This document shows positions 1 to 7,909 of a stretch of 58,352 bases of DNA, in pieces; positions within the stretch are counted from its first letter, which is position 1, and each line of letters opens with the position of its first letter. A model generated the notes under the pieces. It was not told the DNA's origin and ran no database searches. It was given only the letters and a program-made list of their open reading frames with translations. The position numbers were made by a program, and so were the translations under genes. Source of the stretch: Megasphaera hominis (GTDB lineage: Bacteria > Bacillota > Negativicutes > Veillonellales > Megasphaeraceae). The stretch covers positions 1-58,352 of the forward strand of contig NZ_JACOGK010000019.1 in the NCBI RefSeq assembly GCF_014269395.1, written 5' to 3'.

Positions 1-185
1 GTTCGATTAGAGATTTTCCTGGTTTCCATCGGACATAACCTCTATAAATATCACAATAAAAAACTACGCTTGCAGAAATCCGCATAAACTGTAAAAATAC
101 TGCTTTATGGGGAAAGGGGCTTTGCGCCCATTTTTCAAAGGTCATTCTCTAAAAAAGGAAAAAGAGCATGAAAAAAAGGAAGTGG

Positions 186-207
186 ACAAAATGCTTTCGC
201 ATTTTGT
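186..207. terminator. hairpin, probable terminator
   Basis: Perfect 9-bp stem ACAAAATGC/GCATTTTGT with a TTTC loop. An A-run lies on the left and a pyrimidine-rich CCCTTTTCTTT run on the right, so it could stop transcription in either direction. It most likely ends a gene lying left of the window. The rest of positions 1-279 holds no convincing gene. Confidence 0.6.
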
Positions 208-240
208 CACACTCCCTTTTCTTTATCCTATATATGTATA

Positions 241-249
241 TGGTACAAT
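241..249 (+). promoter_or_regulatory. extended -10 promoter of the M20 peptidase gene
   Basis: TGG-TACAAT forms an extended -10 about 30 nt before the ATG, with no clear -35. A GAGGTGA ribosome site precedes the ATG at 280. Confidence 0.45.
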
Positions 250-279
250 ACAGACAGGAAAAGAAAATGAGGTGATTCC

Positions 280-1611
280 ATGCAGATACATGAAGAAGAA
301 CAATTAACGATCCATTTGCAGCAGTTTATCCGCTGCAGCACGATTTCCAATGAAGATGTAGAACAATTCGACTGGCCTGAGTTTACGAAACTCCATGGCC
401 TGTTTAAAGAGTTTTATCCTACGCTGTATAAGGAGTTTTCTGTAACCGATGTAGGCCGGGCAGGCCTTCTCTTTCACTATGCTTCAGGCCACAAGGAAAA
501 GACACCCCTCGTCCTCAGTGCCCATCAGGACGTGGTAGAACCGGGTGTCCTGTCGTTATGGCACCAGGAACCCTTCAGCGGAGCCTATGCCGACGGCTGT
601 GTGTGGGGCCGCGGCACGACAGACTGCAAGCATCTCTTCCTGGCCGAAATGGAAGCCGTAGAAACACTCTTTGCCCAGGGCTTCCGGCCTGACTATGACC
701 TCTATATTGCCTTAGGGTACAGTGAAGAAATATACATGACCAGCGGGGAAGATGGCGGCCGCTTATTGAAGGAGGCCTTTGACGCGCAAGGCGTCAAGGA
801 AATCGTTCTTTTTGACGAAGGCGGCAGTATTACGACTGACGCACAGGGCCATCGCGTAGCCCGCGTCGGCCTCGGGGATAAATCGCAAATCGTATATGAA
901 TTATACAAGGAAGGGACAGGCGGCCATTCCAGCGTGCCGGGGCTGCACACAGATATGGGCGCCCTGGCCCGCTCTATCGTAGCCTTGGAGGATCATCCCC
1001 GTCCGTATAAGCTGACCGACCTGGCACGGGGCCAGCTGCAGGGCCTGGCGAAGCTGGAAACGGGAGAAAGACAGCGCATCTTTGCCGACCCTGACCGCCA
1101 CTGGGACGAAGTGTGTGCCCTGGCGGCGGAGGATCCGCAGCTCGACGCCCTGTTACATACGACGCTTTGTGTCACCATGGCCCAGGGAGCCCGGCAGGTA
1201 AACGTCATTCCTGCCCGGGTCAGTGCCATGATCAGTGCCCGCGTCCTGCCAGGCGAAACGGGAGACGAAATTCTCGCCTATATTCAGCAGTATCTGACCG
1301 GTGGCATTCAGGTGCGCCGCGTGTCCGGGATTGATCCGGTTCATGAAGATACGCCGCATAGTGAAGAGTTTGCCTGTGTCGCCAAGACGATTCAGGACGT
1401 GTACGGTACGGATGTCATGGTTATGCCGTCCCTCATGCTCTTTGCTACGGATTCCCGCTATTATGCCGACATTGCCAAGCACATCTTTCTCTTTAGCGGC
1501 TACGAACAGGATCAGCGCTGGGGACCCATGCATGGTGTAAACGAAAAGATTCCTGCCGATGCCCTGCCGGGCGGCCGTGCTTTCTTCATGCAGCTGTTGC
1601 AGAATTACTAA
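280..1611 (+). CDS. M20 family metallopeptidase
   Basis: A 443-residue zinc peptidase or amidohydrolase of the M20/M25/M40 family, which removes residues from peptides or N-acyl amino acids. The metal-site pattern is complete: AHQD (His82, Asp84), GRGTTDCK (Asp115), the general-base Glu pair in GYSEE (about 149-150), FDEGG (Glu180) and a late MHGVNEK (His418). No signal peptide is present, so it should be cytoplasmic. The ATG is preceded by GAGGTGATTCC, a good ribosome site. It is transcribed alone. The substrate cannot be read from the sequence; a carboxypeptidase-like role in peptide use is the usual guess. Confidence 0.9.
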   Translation: MQIHEEEQLTIHLQQFIRCSTISNEDVEQFDWPEFTKLHGLFKEFYPTLYKEFSVTDVGRAGLLFHYASGHKEKTPLVLSAHQDVVEPGVLSLWHQEPFSGAYADGCVWGRGTTDCKHLFLAEMEAVETLFAQGFRPDYDLYIALGYSEEIYMTSGEDGGRLLKEAFDAQGVKEIVLFDEGGSITTDAQGHRVARVGLGDKSQIVYELYKEGTGGHSSVPGLHTDMGALARSIVALEDHPRPYKLTDLARGQLQGLAKLETGERQRIFADPDRHWDEVCALAAEDPQLDALLHTTLCVTMAQGARQVNVIPARVSAMISARVLPGETGDEILAYIQQYLTGGIQVRRVSGIDPVHEDTPHSEEFACVAKTIQDVYGTDVMVMPSLMLFATDSRYYADIAKHIFLFSGYEQDQRWGPMHGVNEKIPADALPGGRAFFMQLLQNY

Positions 1612-1709
1612 GTATCAAAAAAGATAGTATAGAACAATAAAGTGCGTTCTTCCTAAAAGGTACTATAAATGATAGGATACACTCAGAAGCAAGAAGGAGG
1701 CACTTAGCT

Positions 1710-2276
1710 ATGCAAAAAGATGTAGGTTCTGTTATGGCGCTCTATCCGACGCCCGTTACGATTGTCGGTCTGGTCAAAGACGGCCAGGTCAATTTCCTGA
1801 CTGTAGCCCATGTAGGGGTTGTTGAACATGGCCATTTGCTCATTAGCATCGACAAGGCTCATACCTTTTCTGATGCCGGCATTAAGGAGCACGGTGTCGT
1901 TTCCGTAAGCCTTGTCAACCGGGAGCTTTTGACCGCTGCCGATTACTGTGGTATGCATAAAGGCGCGCAGGAAGATAAGTCCGGCGTGTTCCGCTATCAT
2001 TTTGGCGAGCTGGCCTATGCGCCTATCCTCGACGATGCGCCCGTATCCATGGAATGCCGCATTGTGGACTCTATGGAAGTGGGCAATTTTACCAACTATA
2101 TCCTAAAACCGGTGCATACCTTCGTCCAGGAAGAATGCCTGAACGAACGGGGCCGCGTAGATTACGAGAAAGTGGCGCCTGTCCTCTTTGAATTCCAGAA
2201 CGGCCAATACCTGAGTACAGGCAAGGTTATAGGGAAATGCTGGAGCGAAGGCAAAAACTATACACCAAATAAATAA
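1710..2276 (+). CDS. flavin reductase-like (flavoredoxin) protein
   Basis: A 188-residue protein with the split-barrel FMN-binding fold of the flavin reductase/flavoredoxin family. The N-terminal half has the family's TPVTIVGL opening, an LTVAHVGVV strand and a VVSVSLVNRELL stretch. Such proteins bind FMN and pass electrons or reduce flavins in anaerobes; the partner is unknown. AGAAGGAGG sits 8 nt before the ATG. It is monocistronic and ends in a strong convergent terminator shared with the metal-binding lipoprotein gene on the other strand. Confidence 0.8.
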   Translation: MQKDVGSVMALYPTPVTIVGLVKDGQVNFLTVAHVGVVEHGHLLISIDKAHTFSDAGIKEHGVVSVSLVNRELLTAADYCGMHKGAQEDKSGVFRYHFGELAYAPILDDAPVSMECRIVDSMEVGNFTNYILKPVHTFVQEECLNERGRVDYEKVAPVLFEFQNGQYLSTGKVIGKCWSEGKNYTPNK

Positions 2277-2281
2277 GCAGA

Positions 2282-2316
2282 AAAAATGCCGGACCGTGAA
2301 CGGGTCCGGCATTTTT
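2282..2316. terminator. bidirectional terminator
   Basis: AAAAATGCCGGACC pairs with GGTCCGGCATTTTT around a short GTGAACG loop. It works in both directions between the convergent flavin reductase-like gene and the metal-binding protein gene, whose stop codon it overlaps. Confidence 0.9.
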
Positions 2317-3232
2317 ATATCATAGACTGATATAATTTTTCCAGATTTTTCTGCATGGTTTCCAAATAGGTCTCTGTCCCATCCCCCTCTTCAAGGGTTT
2401 CAATGACTTCTACGCGGGCACCGATTTCCCGGGCCAGCGTATTGGGAATACGGGGGCTTTCCCCGGCTTCCATAAAGACCGTCGTCAGACCGTCACGGCG
2501 GCATTCATCAGCCAGATTCTTCAAATGGTGGATGCTGGGCTCACCGGCAGCGAAGACGTTGCTCAGGCTGAGCTGGGTTAAGTTAAAGTCGCTTGCCATA
2601 TAAGAAAAGGCAGCGTGTCCTGTGACGAAGGTGTGCCGCTGAGCGGCAGCAAATTTCCGGGTGTATTCGGCTAAGAGACTGTCAGCTTTGCCGGTAAACC
2701 GGGCGTAGCGCTCGTTATAATAGGCGGCGTGGGCCGGATCGGCAGCGACGAAGGCATCGCGCATATTGCGGGCTTCCACTTTGGCGTTCTTTAAGCTTAA
2801 CCAAACGTGAGGGTCGGCGGCCTTTTCTTCCTTTTGGCCGGGCAGTACCTGTTTCATTTCAATGTAGTGGATGTCGGCGCCATCTGAGGCCGTGACGACG
2901 CGAAGCTTCGGGTTATGTGCTGTAGCGATGGCTTTGGGTGCCCACTCTTCCAGATCACAGCCGTTGATGATAAACACATCGGCCTGGGAGAGGGCCGAAA
3001 GGTCCGACGCTTTTGGCTGGAAATCATGGGGTTCTTCGCCAGACGGGATAACCGTATGGATGGTAATTGCATCACCGCCAATTTCCCGGGCCAGTTCTTC
3101 CATGGCATAAAAGGAAACGACGACGGACAGTTTATCCTGTGTGGCCGGCTCCGGTGCTGCCTGGTGCTCACTGGCACAGCCTGAAAGAAAGACGAGAAGA
3201 AGAGCGAGAAAACAAAGAAGAAGGCGTTTCAT
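2315..3232 (-). CDS. metal ABC transporter substrate-binding lipoprotein (ZnuA-like)
   Basis: A 305-residue cluster 9 (ZnuA/TroA family) binding protein that captures Zn2+ or Mn2+ for the divergent ABC transporter. It has a signal peptide with lipobox LSGC (residues about 17-20). Ligand motifs are HDFQPKASD, DPHVWLS, GHAAFSYMA and a C-terminal EAGESPRIP block. The His-rich loop of classical ZnuA is missing, so zinc versus manganese is open. I chose the ATG at 3232, preceded by GAAAGGA, over an upstream in-frame TTG at 3247. The gene is divergent from the ATPase and permease genes. Confidence 0.88.
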   Translation of the reverse strand: MKRLLLCFLALLLVFLSGCASEHQAAPEPATQDKLSVVVSFYAMEELAREIGGDAITIHTVIPSGEEPHDFQPKASDLSALSQADVFIINGCDLEEWAPKAIATAHNPKLRVVTASDGADIHYIEMKQVLPGQKEEKAADPHVWLSLKNAKVEARNMRDAFVAADPAHAAYYNERYARFTGKADSLLAEYTRKFAAAQRHTFVTGHAAFSYMASDFNLTQLSLSNVFAAGEPSIHHLKNLADECRRDGLTTVFMEAGESPRIPNTLAREIGARVEVIETLEEGDGTETYLETMQKNLEKLYQSMI

Positions 3233-3248
3233 ACTAAGTCCTTTCAAA

Positions 3249-3297
3249 ATTCATAATTGCGAATACCTTGCGTTTGCACTTAAAAAGAGGATATAAT
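3249..3297 (+). promoter_or_regulatory. divergent metal-uptake promoter region with possible Fur/Zur site
   Basis: A plus-strand promoter reads TTGCGT (3268-3273), 18 nt, TATAAT (3292-3297). Just upstream, ATTCATAATTGCGAAT (3249-3264) is an imperfect AT-rich inverted repeat. It lies between the two divergent metal-transport units and close to the start of the minus-strand gene. The promoter is reasonably clear; the operator is a suggestion from position only and does not match a textbook Zur box closely. Confidence 0.45.
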
Positions 3298-3388
3298 ATA
3301 AAATATTACTTGTCAACGCCTGTACCTGTATTTCTTATGAATCTATTAGCCGGCGCGGACAGGGATTTACAGAAAGAGAGGATTTTCC

Positions 3389-4066
3389 ATGATCCAGTTG
3401 TCACACGTCTATTATGCGTACGAGATCGGCACGCCGTATTTACTGCGCGACTTGAATCTGACGATCCATAATGGCGATTATATTTCTATTGTCGGTGAGA
3501 ATGGATCCGGCAAGAGTACCTTTGTCAAATTGCTCCTGGGACTTTTAAAGCCCTCAGAAGGCAGCCTGGTCAATGATTTCAAGCGCACGAGCTACGTCTC
3601 CCAGCGCTTTGAAACGCTGAACCAGCAGTTTCCCATTACCGTCCGGGAAGTAATGAATACGTACTGCAAGGTCCTGCACATCAAAGACCGCAGTCTCGTC
3701 GACCACTATTTGGAGCTCATGAAAATGGGCGAGTACAGCGACTCCCTCATTGGCAACCTGTCTGGCGGCCAATGCCAAAAGGTCTTTATTGCCAGAGCCC
3801 TCTTAGGGCATCCGGATTTGCTGATCCTCGATGAACCGTCGACAGGGATCGACGTCAAATCCCAGGCCGAGCTCTACCCTTTTTTAAAGAAGCTCAACGA
3901 AGAGCACGGCCTGACCATCGTTACGGTCGAACATAATCTGCGGGCGGCCATGCGCAATTCGAAGTTCCTTTATCACGTCGCCAATGGCAGCGGTCATTTA
4001 TGCTCGCCGGAAGAATATATCCGTGAATATGTAAAAGAAAATACAGGAAGTGAATCGTATGTTTGA
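3389..4066 (+). CDS. metal ABC transporter ATP-binding protein (ZnuC-like)
   Basis: A 225-residue ATPase that powers Zn/Mn import. It carries Walker A GENGSGKS (residues about 36-43), the LSGGQ signature, Walker B LLILDEP and the switch His in TVEHN. The short length without extra domains is typical of ZnuC/MntB ATPases. GAGAGGA lies before the ATG. The stop overlaps the permease start by 8 nt, so the two are translationally coupled. With the permease, the Fur-family gene and the serine hydrolase it forms a tight plus-strand operon. Confidence 0.92.
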   Translation: MIQLSHVYYAYEIGTPYLLRDLNLTIHNGDYISIVGENGSGKSTFVKLLLGLLKPSEGSLVNDFKRTSYVSQRFETLNQQFPITVREVMNTYCKVLHIKDRSLVDHYLELMKMGEYSDSLIGNLSGGQCQKVFIARALLGHPDLLILDEPSTGIDVKSQAELYPFLKKLNEEHGLTIVTVEHNLRAAMRNSKFLYHVANGSGHLCSPEEYIREYVKENTGSESYV

Positions 4067-4889
4067 ATATTCCTTTATGCAGAACGCCTGCATTGTGGCC
4101 TTGCTCATCTCCCTGGTGTGCCCTATGATCGGCATGTTCCTCGTCCTGCGCCGCTATTCCATGATCGGCGATGCCTTGTCACACGCCTCGTTAGCAGGCG
4201 TAGCCGTAGGTCTCCTGATCGATGTAAACCCTATTATCAGCGCCTTTTGTCTGACCAGCTTTTTTGGCGTCCTCATCGAAGCCCTGCGTAATCAGTTCCG
4301 CCGCTACGCGGAATTGGTTCTGATCATCGTCTTGTCCTTGTCGGTAGGCATTGCCATTACGATTATCAGTGCCGGCCTGGTTCATACCAATGTAGAATCA
4401 TTCCTCTTTGGCAGCATTCTGACGGTTTCCTCGACGGATGTCTGGTCCGTCGTTATCCTCAGCATTATTTCTCTGACGACCATCCTTTGGCTCTACCCCC
4501 AGCTGGTCATGATTACCTTTGACGAAGACGGGGCCCGCGTAGCCGGTGTACGGGTCAAACTGATCAATTATATTTTTTCTATTCTCGTAGCAGCTACGAT
4601 TTCTGTATCAATCCGCATCGTGGGCATTCTGGTCATCAGTTCCCTCATTGCCCTGCCGGTGGCAACGGCCTTGCAATTGCAAAAGGGCTTTCGCCGAACT
4701 CTGCAATTTTCCGTGCTCTTTAGCTTTATCGATATTTTAACGGGCCTTTTTGTCTCCTATTGGATTGATGCGGCACCAGGCGGTGTTACGGCCATTACGT
4801 CCGTCGTTCTCCTGCTCTTCGTGCTGCTAGGCAAGCAGCTGCGCCTTTCCCTGGGCCAGCGCCAGAAACGAAAGGAGCTGAAAGCATGA
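4059..4889 (+). CDS. metal ABC transporter permease (ZnuB-like)
   Basis: A 276-residue integral membrane protein of the ABC-3 family, with about eight hydrophobic segments. It contains the family stretch RRYSMIGDALSHASLAGV near residue 30 and a conserved IRIVGILVISSLIALPVA loop that contacts the ATPase. I chose the ATG at 4059, about 8 nt after AGGAAG, over the in-frame GTG at 4050. It overlaps the ATPase stop, and its own stop overlaps the next ATG (ATGA). Confidence 0.9.
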   Translation: MFEYSFMQNACIVALLISLVCPMIGMFLVLRRYSMIGDALSHASLAGVAVGLLIDVNPIISAFCLTSFFGVLIEALRNQFRRYAELVLIIVLSLSVGIAITIISAGLVHTNVESFLFGSILTVSSTDVWSVVILSIISLTTILWLYPQLVMITFDEDGARVAGVRVKLINYIFSILVAATISVSIRIVGILVISSLIALPVATALQLQKGFRRTLQFSVLFSFIDILTGLFVSYWIDAAPGGVTAITSVVLLLFVLLGKQLRLSLGQRQKRKELKA

Positions 4890-5344
4890 CAGACAGCAAA
4901 AATTATGAAGAGTTCCTGCACCAATATGGCCTCAAAAATACACGGCCCCGCAAACGGGTGCTGGAAATTCTCTTCGGCCAGGAAGAACTGTTGACGGCAG
5001 AAGAAATCTATCAGGAATTATTAGAAGCCGGTGAGACCGTCAACGTATCGACGGTCTACCGCGTCCTCGAGCTCTTTACGGAAAAGAAGCTCGTCGAAAA
5101 GACCTTTCTGCCGGAAACGAGAAAGTATGCGTTCTCCCTGCGTATGCCGGGACACGTCCATTATCTTATTTGCATCCGCTGTCATAAAAAGGTGGATCTG
5201 TCCGGCTGTCCCTTGTCGGAGTATGAAAGGAAGGTAGCCGCTAATACGGGCTTTGATATTATCGGTCACCGCCTGGAATTATATGGTCTCTGCAAGGAAT
5301 GCCGGGACAAGGACGCGGCAGGAGGGACAGAACAGCATGAATAG
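4886..5344 (+). CDS. Fur family metalloregulator (Fur/Zur/PerR type)
   Basis: A 152-residue DNA-binding metal sensor. The N-terminal winged helix contains TRPRKRVLEIL and VNVSTVYRVLE (recognition helix, residues about 52-62). The dimerisation half has the metal-ligand segment HVHYLICIRCHK (about 90-101) and a C-terminal CKEC, which together supply the two CxxC pairs of the structural zinc site. Its place inside the Zn/Mn uptake operon suggests a zinc- or manganese-responsive repressor of that operon (inference). It starts at ATGA overlapping the permease stop. Confidence 0.88.
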   Translation: MTDSKNYEEFLHQYGLKNTRPRKRVLEILFGQEELLTAEEIYQELLEAGETVNVSTVYRVLELFTEKKLVEKTFLPETRKYAFSLRMPGHVHYLICIRCHKKVDLSGCPLSEYERKVAANTGFDIIGHRLELYGLCKECRDKDAAGGTEQHE

Positions 5345-6107
5345 TACCTGGCTGGCAGAACACGTACCTGCCTTTGTAACGGTGCCGACGCAGCTTTCCC
5401 TGTATTGCCGCCGTTTGTCTGATAGTGAACCCTGGTTATACCAGGACCGGATCATGCCGTCGGCCAGCTTGATTAAGTTACCGATTATGAGTGCCCTGTT
5501 CCGGCAGGAAAAGGAGGGCGCCCTGACACTCGAAGAACGCTGTACCGTAACGGAGAGTGTCGAAGGCGGTTCTTTTTATGGCCGCGACGGCGCTGTCGTA
5601 GCCTTGCAGGAGCTGGTCTTTCATATGATCGTCGAAAGTGACAATACCTGTGCCAACCTGCTTATAGAACGCCTGGGACTGGATACCATTCAGGCTGAAA
5701 TCGACAGGCTGGGGCTGGTACATACGAAAATCTGCCGCAAAATGATGGATTTTGAAGCAGCTGCCGCTGGCCGGGAAAACCTGACCTGCGCTGCCGATAT
5801 GGGCCGCTTTTTCAGCCTGCTTGCAAACGGCCAGTGTGTCGATCCCCGGCGTGACAAGGCTATGCGGGATATTCTCAGCCGGCAGGAGGATAACTGTATT
5901 CTTCCGGCCCAGCTGCCACATACGGTCCGCGTCGACCATAAGACAGGCGAACTGGATGGAATCTATCATGACTGCGGCCTCATCTATGCGCCAGGCGGAA
6001 CCTTTATTCTCTGCCTCTTGGCCCGCCATGTGGCAAATGAGCCGAAATTATTTTATGAATTATCTTATTTTACGCGGGCACTGTACGATGAACTGCAAAA
6101 AAAGTAA
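5337..6107 (+). CDS. class A beta-lactamase-fold serine hydrolase
   Basis: A 256-residue protein of the beta-lactamase/transpeptidase superfamily. The three active-site motifs are present: SLIK (Ser44-Lys47), SDN (101-103) and KTG (202-204). The omega-loop ExxLN that deacylates penicillin in true class A enzymes is not recognisable; the matching stretch reads KMMDFEAAAAGRENLT. No signal peptide is seen, which is odd for this family in a diderm. The ATG at 5337 follows GGAGGGACAGAACAGC and overlaps the regulator stop by 8 nt, so it is the last gene of the metal-uptake operon. I would not call it a resistance gene. A cytoplasmic amidase or esterase role is possible but unproven. Confidence 0.8.
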   Translation: MNSTWLAEHVPAFVTVPTQLSLYCRRLSDSEPWLYQDRIMPSASLIKLPIMSALFRQEKEGALTLEERCTVTESVEGGSFYGRDGAVVALQELVFHMIVESDNTCANLLIERLGLDTIQAEIDRLGLVHTKICRKMMDFEAAAAGRENLTCAADMGRFFSLLANGQCVDPRRDKAMRDILSRQEDNCILPAQLPHTVRVDHKTGELDGIYHDCGLIYAPGGTFILCLLARHVANEPKLFYELSYFTRALYDELQKK

Positions 6108-6142
6108 AATTTTAGAATACTTTTCTAGAAACACATACAGAA

Positions 6143-6164
6143 ATACATGCATGTATGTTATAAT
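6143..6164 (+). promoter_or_regulatory. arsR promoter with palindromic operator candidate
   Basis: TGT-TATAAT (6156-6164) is an extended -10. ATACATGCATGTAT (6143-6156), a perfect 14-bp palindrome, abuts it in the -35/-10 spacer. That is where an autoregulating SmtB-type repressor would bind. The assignment to the adjacent regulator is inference. Confidence 0.55.
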
Positions 6165-6217
6165 TAGATATTCAGGAAAGAGGGCAGCGAGGCTATCGGT
6201 CGTGATGGGGGATTTGC

Positions 6218-6535
6218 ATGTTGGCTGACGAGGGGAAACAAACAGAAGCGCCAGTGCCGCAAGAGTATATTGTGCCACTGGCCGGTATCTTTAAAGTGTT
6301 GGGAGACCCGACACGGTTGCGCATTTTGCAAGTACTGATGCAGGGCGAATGCTGTGTAGGCGACGTAGCAGAACGCTTGTCCATGGAACAGTCTGCTGTA
6401 TCCCATCAACTGCGTATTTTGCGGGACGCCGGCCTGATCCAGTACCGGCGCCAGGGAAAACTGGTCTGGTATTCGCTGGCTGACGACCATGTCTATACGC
6501 TGCTCGCCGTTGGCTTGCAGCACGTAGCCGAATAA
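6218..6535 (+). CDS. ArsR/SmtB family zinc-type sensor repressor
   Basis: A 105-residue winged-helix repressor. The helix-turn-helix is CVGDVAERLSMEQSAVSHQLR (about 46-66). The last helix carries Asp89, His91, His102 and Glu105. This is exactly the spacing of the alpha-5 zinc site of SmtB (Asp104, His106, His117, Glu120), with Glu105 as the final residue. A Cys-Cys pair (45-46) sits at the alpha-3 site position. Zinc or a similar divalent metal should release it from DNA. The gene is close to the Zn/Mn uptake operon but has its own promoter and palindrome, so autoregulation is likely. No metal-efflux gene follows in this window; the next gene is sixA. Confidence 0.9.
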   Translation: MLADEGKQTEAPVPQEYIVPLAGIFKVLGDPTRLRILQVLMQGECCVGDVAERLSMEQSAVSHQLRILRDAGLIQYRRQGKLVWYSLADDHVYTLLAVGLQHVAE

Positions 6536-6568
6536 CGGGTGCCCTTAGGGGAAGAAGGATATAATTAT

Positions 6569-7057
6569 ATGTATATAGGTTTAATGCGTCATGGAAAAGC
6601 AGAACCCTTTGTCACCAGTCAGGATGACGCCTTGCGGCAGCTGACAGAGCGGGGACGGCGGGACGTGACGGCTATGGCAGCCTTAGTACGTCGCTGGTGG
6701 CCTGCCGGTACTACGCAGATCTGGACCAGTCCGGTACTGCGGGCACGGCAGACGGCAGAAATCATGGGACGGCAGGTCCGCCCCGAGGCGGTACAGCAGC
6801 AGGATGCCCTGGCGACAGGCAATCTGGATGGGTTATACAAGAGCCTGGCCAGGTACGACGACAAGGCTTCGTTGCTGCTCATTGGCCATTCACCGTATCT
6901 CGAAAGCTGGACAGAGATGCTGACGGGAATGAAATTAGACTATAAGACAGGCAGCCTGGCCTTTTTTTCGTACGATGCCTATGATGGGGCTTACGGCAAA
7001 GCCAAGCTACTGCTTTATATACACCCTGCAGCAGCCCAGATGCTGCTGCGTCAATAA
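6569..7057 (+). CDS. sixA: SixA-type histidine phosphatase
   Basis: A 162-residue small histidine phosphatase with the RHGKAE catalytic motif (phospho-accepting His near residue 7), a WTSPVLRARQTAE block and the second catalytic His in LLIGHSPYL. SixA proteins dephosphorylate phosphohistidine domains of phosphorelays or of the PTS. The length fits. I used the ATG at 6569 after GAAGAAGGAT rather than an upstream in-frame start with no Shine-Dalgarno sequence. It may be cotranscribed with the ArsR gene 33 nt upstream. Confidence 0.82.
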   Translation: MYIGLMRHGKAEPFVTSQDDALRQLTERGRRDVTAMAALVRRWWPAGTTQIWTSPVLRARQTAEIMGRQVRPEAVQQQDALATGNLDGLYKSLARYDDKASLLLIGHSPYLESWTEMLTGMKLDYKTGSLAFFSYDAYDGAYGKAKLLLYIHPAAAQMLLRQ

Positions 7058-7087
7058 GATGCATTACTATACCGGGAGGTTTTATAT

Positions 7088-7888
7088 ATGAAACATGTAT
7101 TATCTATTGCAGGTACGGACCCGTCAGGTGGTGCCGGTGCAGCGGCGGACTGCAAGACCTTTTGTGCTCATGGCTGTTTTGCCCTTAATGTCATTACAGC
7201 CGTCGTATCCCAAAATACGCAGGGCGTGCGTGGGTACATGGATGTCACACCGGATTTAATTGCCGATCAGATCGATGCCGTCTTTGAAGATATCGACGTA
7301 GATGCCGTAAAAATCGGCATGGTCAGTGTACCGGAAACGATTCGCGTCATTGCCGATAAGCTCAAACAGTATACACCGCGCGTTGTCGTCATCGATCCCG
7401 TCATGGTAGCGACGAGCGGCCACCGCCTGCTCGTACCGGAAGCGGAACAAACTTTGCGGGATATTCTTTTGCCTTTGGCAGATGTATTGACGCCGAATAT
7501 TCCTGAAGCAGAAGTGCTTACGGGCAAAGAAATTCACAGCCTGGCTGATATGGAAGCGGTGGGCCGGGAAATTGCAGCCATGGGAGCCAAGGCAGTACTC
7601 GTCAAGGGCGGTCACCGTGTAGAAGATGCGACGGATTTGCTCTTTGACGGTACGGACGTTCATTATTTTAAAGGCCAGCGCGTAGAAAGCACGAGTACCC
7701 ACGGTACGGGCTGTTCCTTGTCGAGTGCCATTGCCTCTAACCTGGCTAACGGCATGAAGCTGAGCGACGCTGTAGCAGCGGCCAAGCACTATGTATTTAC
7801 CGGCATTGCCCATGCCGAACCGATTGGCAAAGGGCACGGTCCGATCCATCATTTCTATGAATTATATAAAAAAGCAGGTCTCATATAA
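7088..7888 (+). CDS. thiD: hydroxymethylpyrimidine/phosphomethylpyrimidine kinase
   Basis: A 266-residue ribokinase-fold enzyme that phosphorylates HMP and HMP-P for thiamine synthesis. It has the N-terminal SIAGTDPSGGAG, a KIGMV segment, VIDPVMVATSG and the anion hole/catalytic THGTGCSLSSAIA near residue 210. GGGAGG lies before the ATG. Some ThiD-like kinases act on pyridoxal, so PdxK activity is possible. No TPP riboswitch fits in the 30-nt gap upstream, so it is probably read through from upstream. Confidence 0.92.
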   Translation: MKHVLSIAGTDPSGGAGAAADCKTFCAHGCFALNVITAVVSQNTQGVRGYMDVTPDLIADQIDAVFEDIDVDAVKIGMVSVPETIRVIADKLKQYTPRVVVIDPVMVATSGHRLLVPEAEQTLRDILLPLADVLTPNIPEAEVLTGKEIHSLADMEAVGREIAAMGAKAVLVKGGHRVEDATDLLFDGTDVHYFKGQRVESTSTHGTGCSLSSAIASNLANGMKLSDAVAAAKHYVFTGIAHAEPIGKGHGPIHHFYELYKKAGLI

Positions 7889-7909
7889 ACGTGAAGTTGA
7901 GGTGATACT

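Noticed and set aside
107..307. 66-codon open frame before the M20 gene
   Set aside because: It runs through a terminator hairpin and the promoter and has low-complexity Lys/Glu content with no ribosome site.
5337..6107. Antibiotic-resistance beta-lactamase
   Set aside because: No export signal and no recognisable omega-loop Glu; the operon context is metal uptake.
7058..7087. TPP riboswitch before thiD
   Set aside because: Only 30 nt are available, with none of the THI-box sequences.
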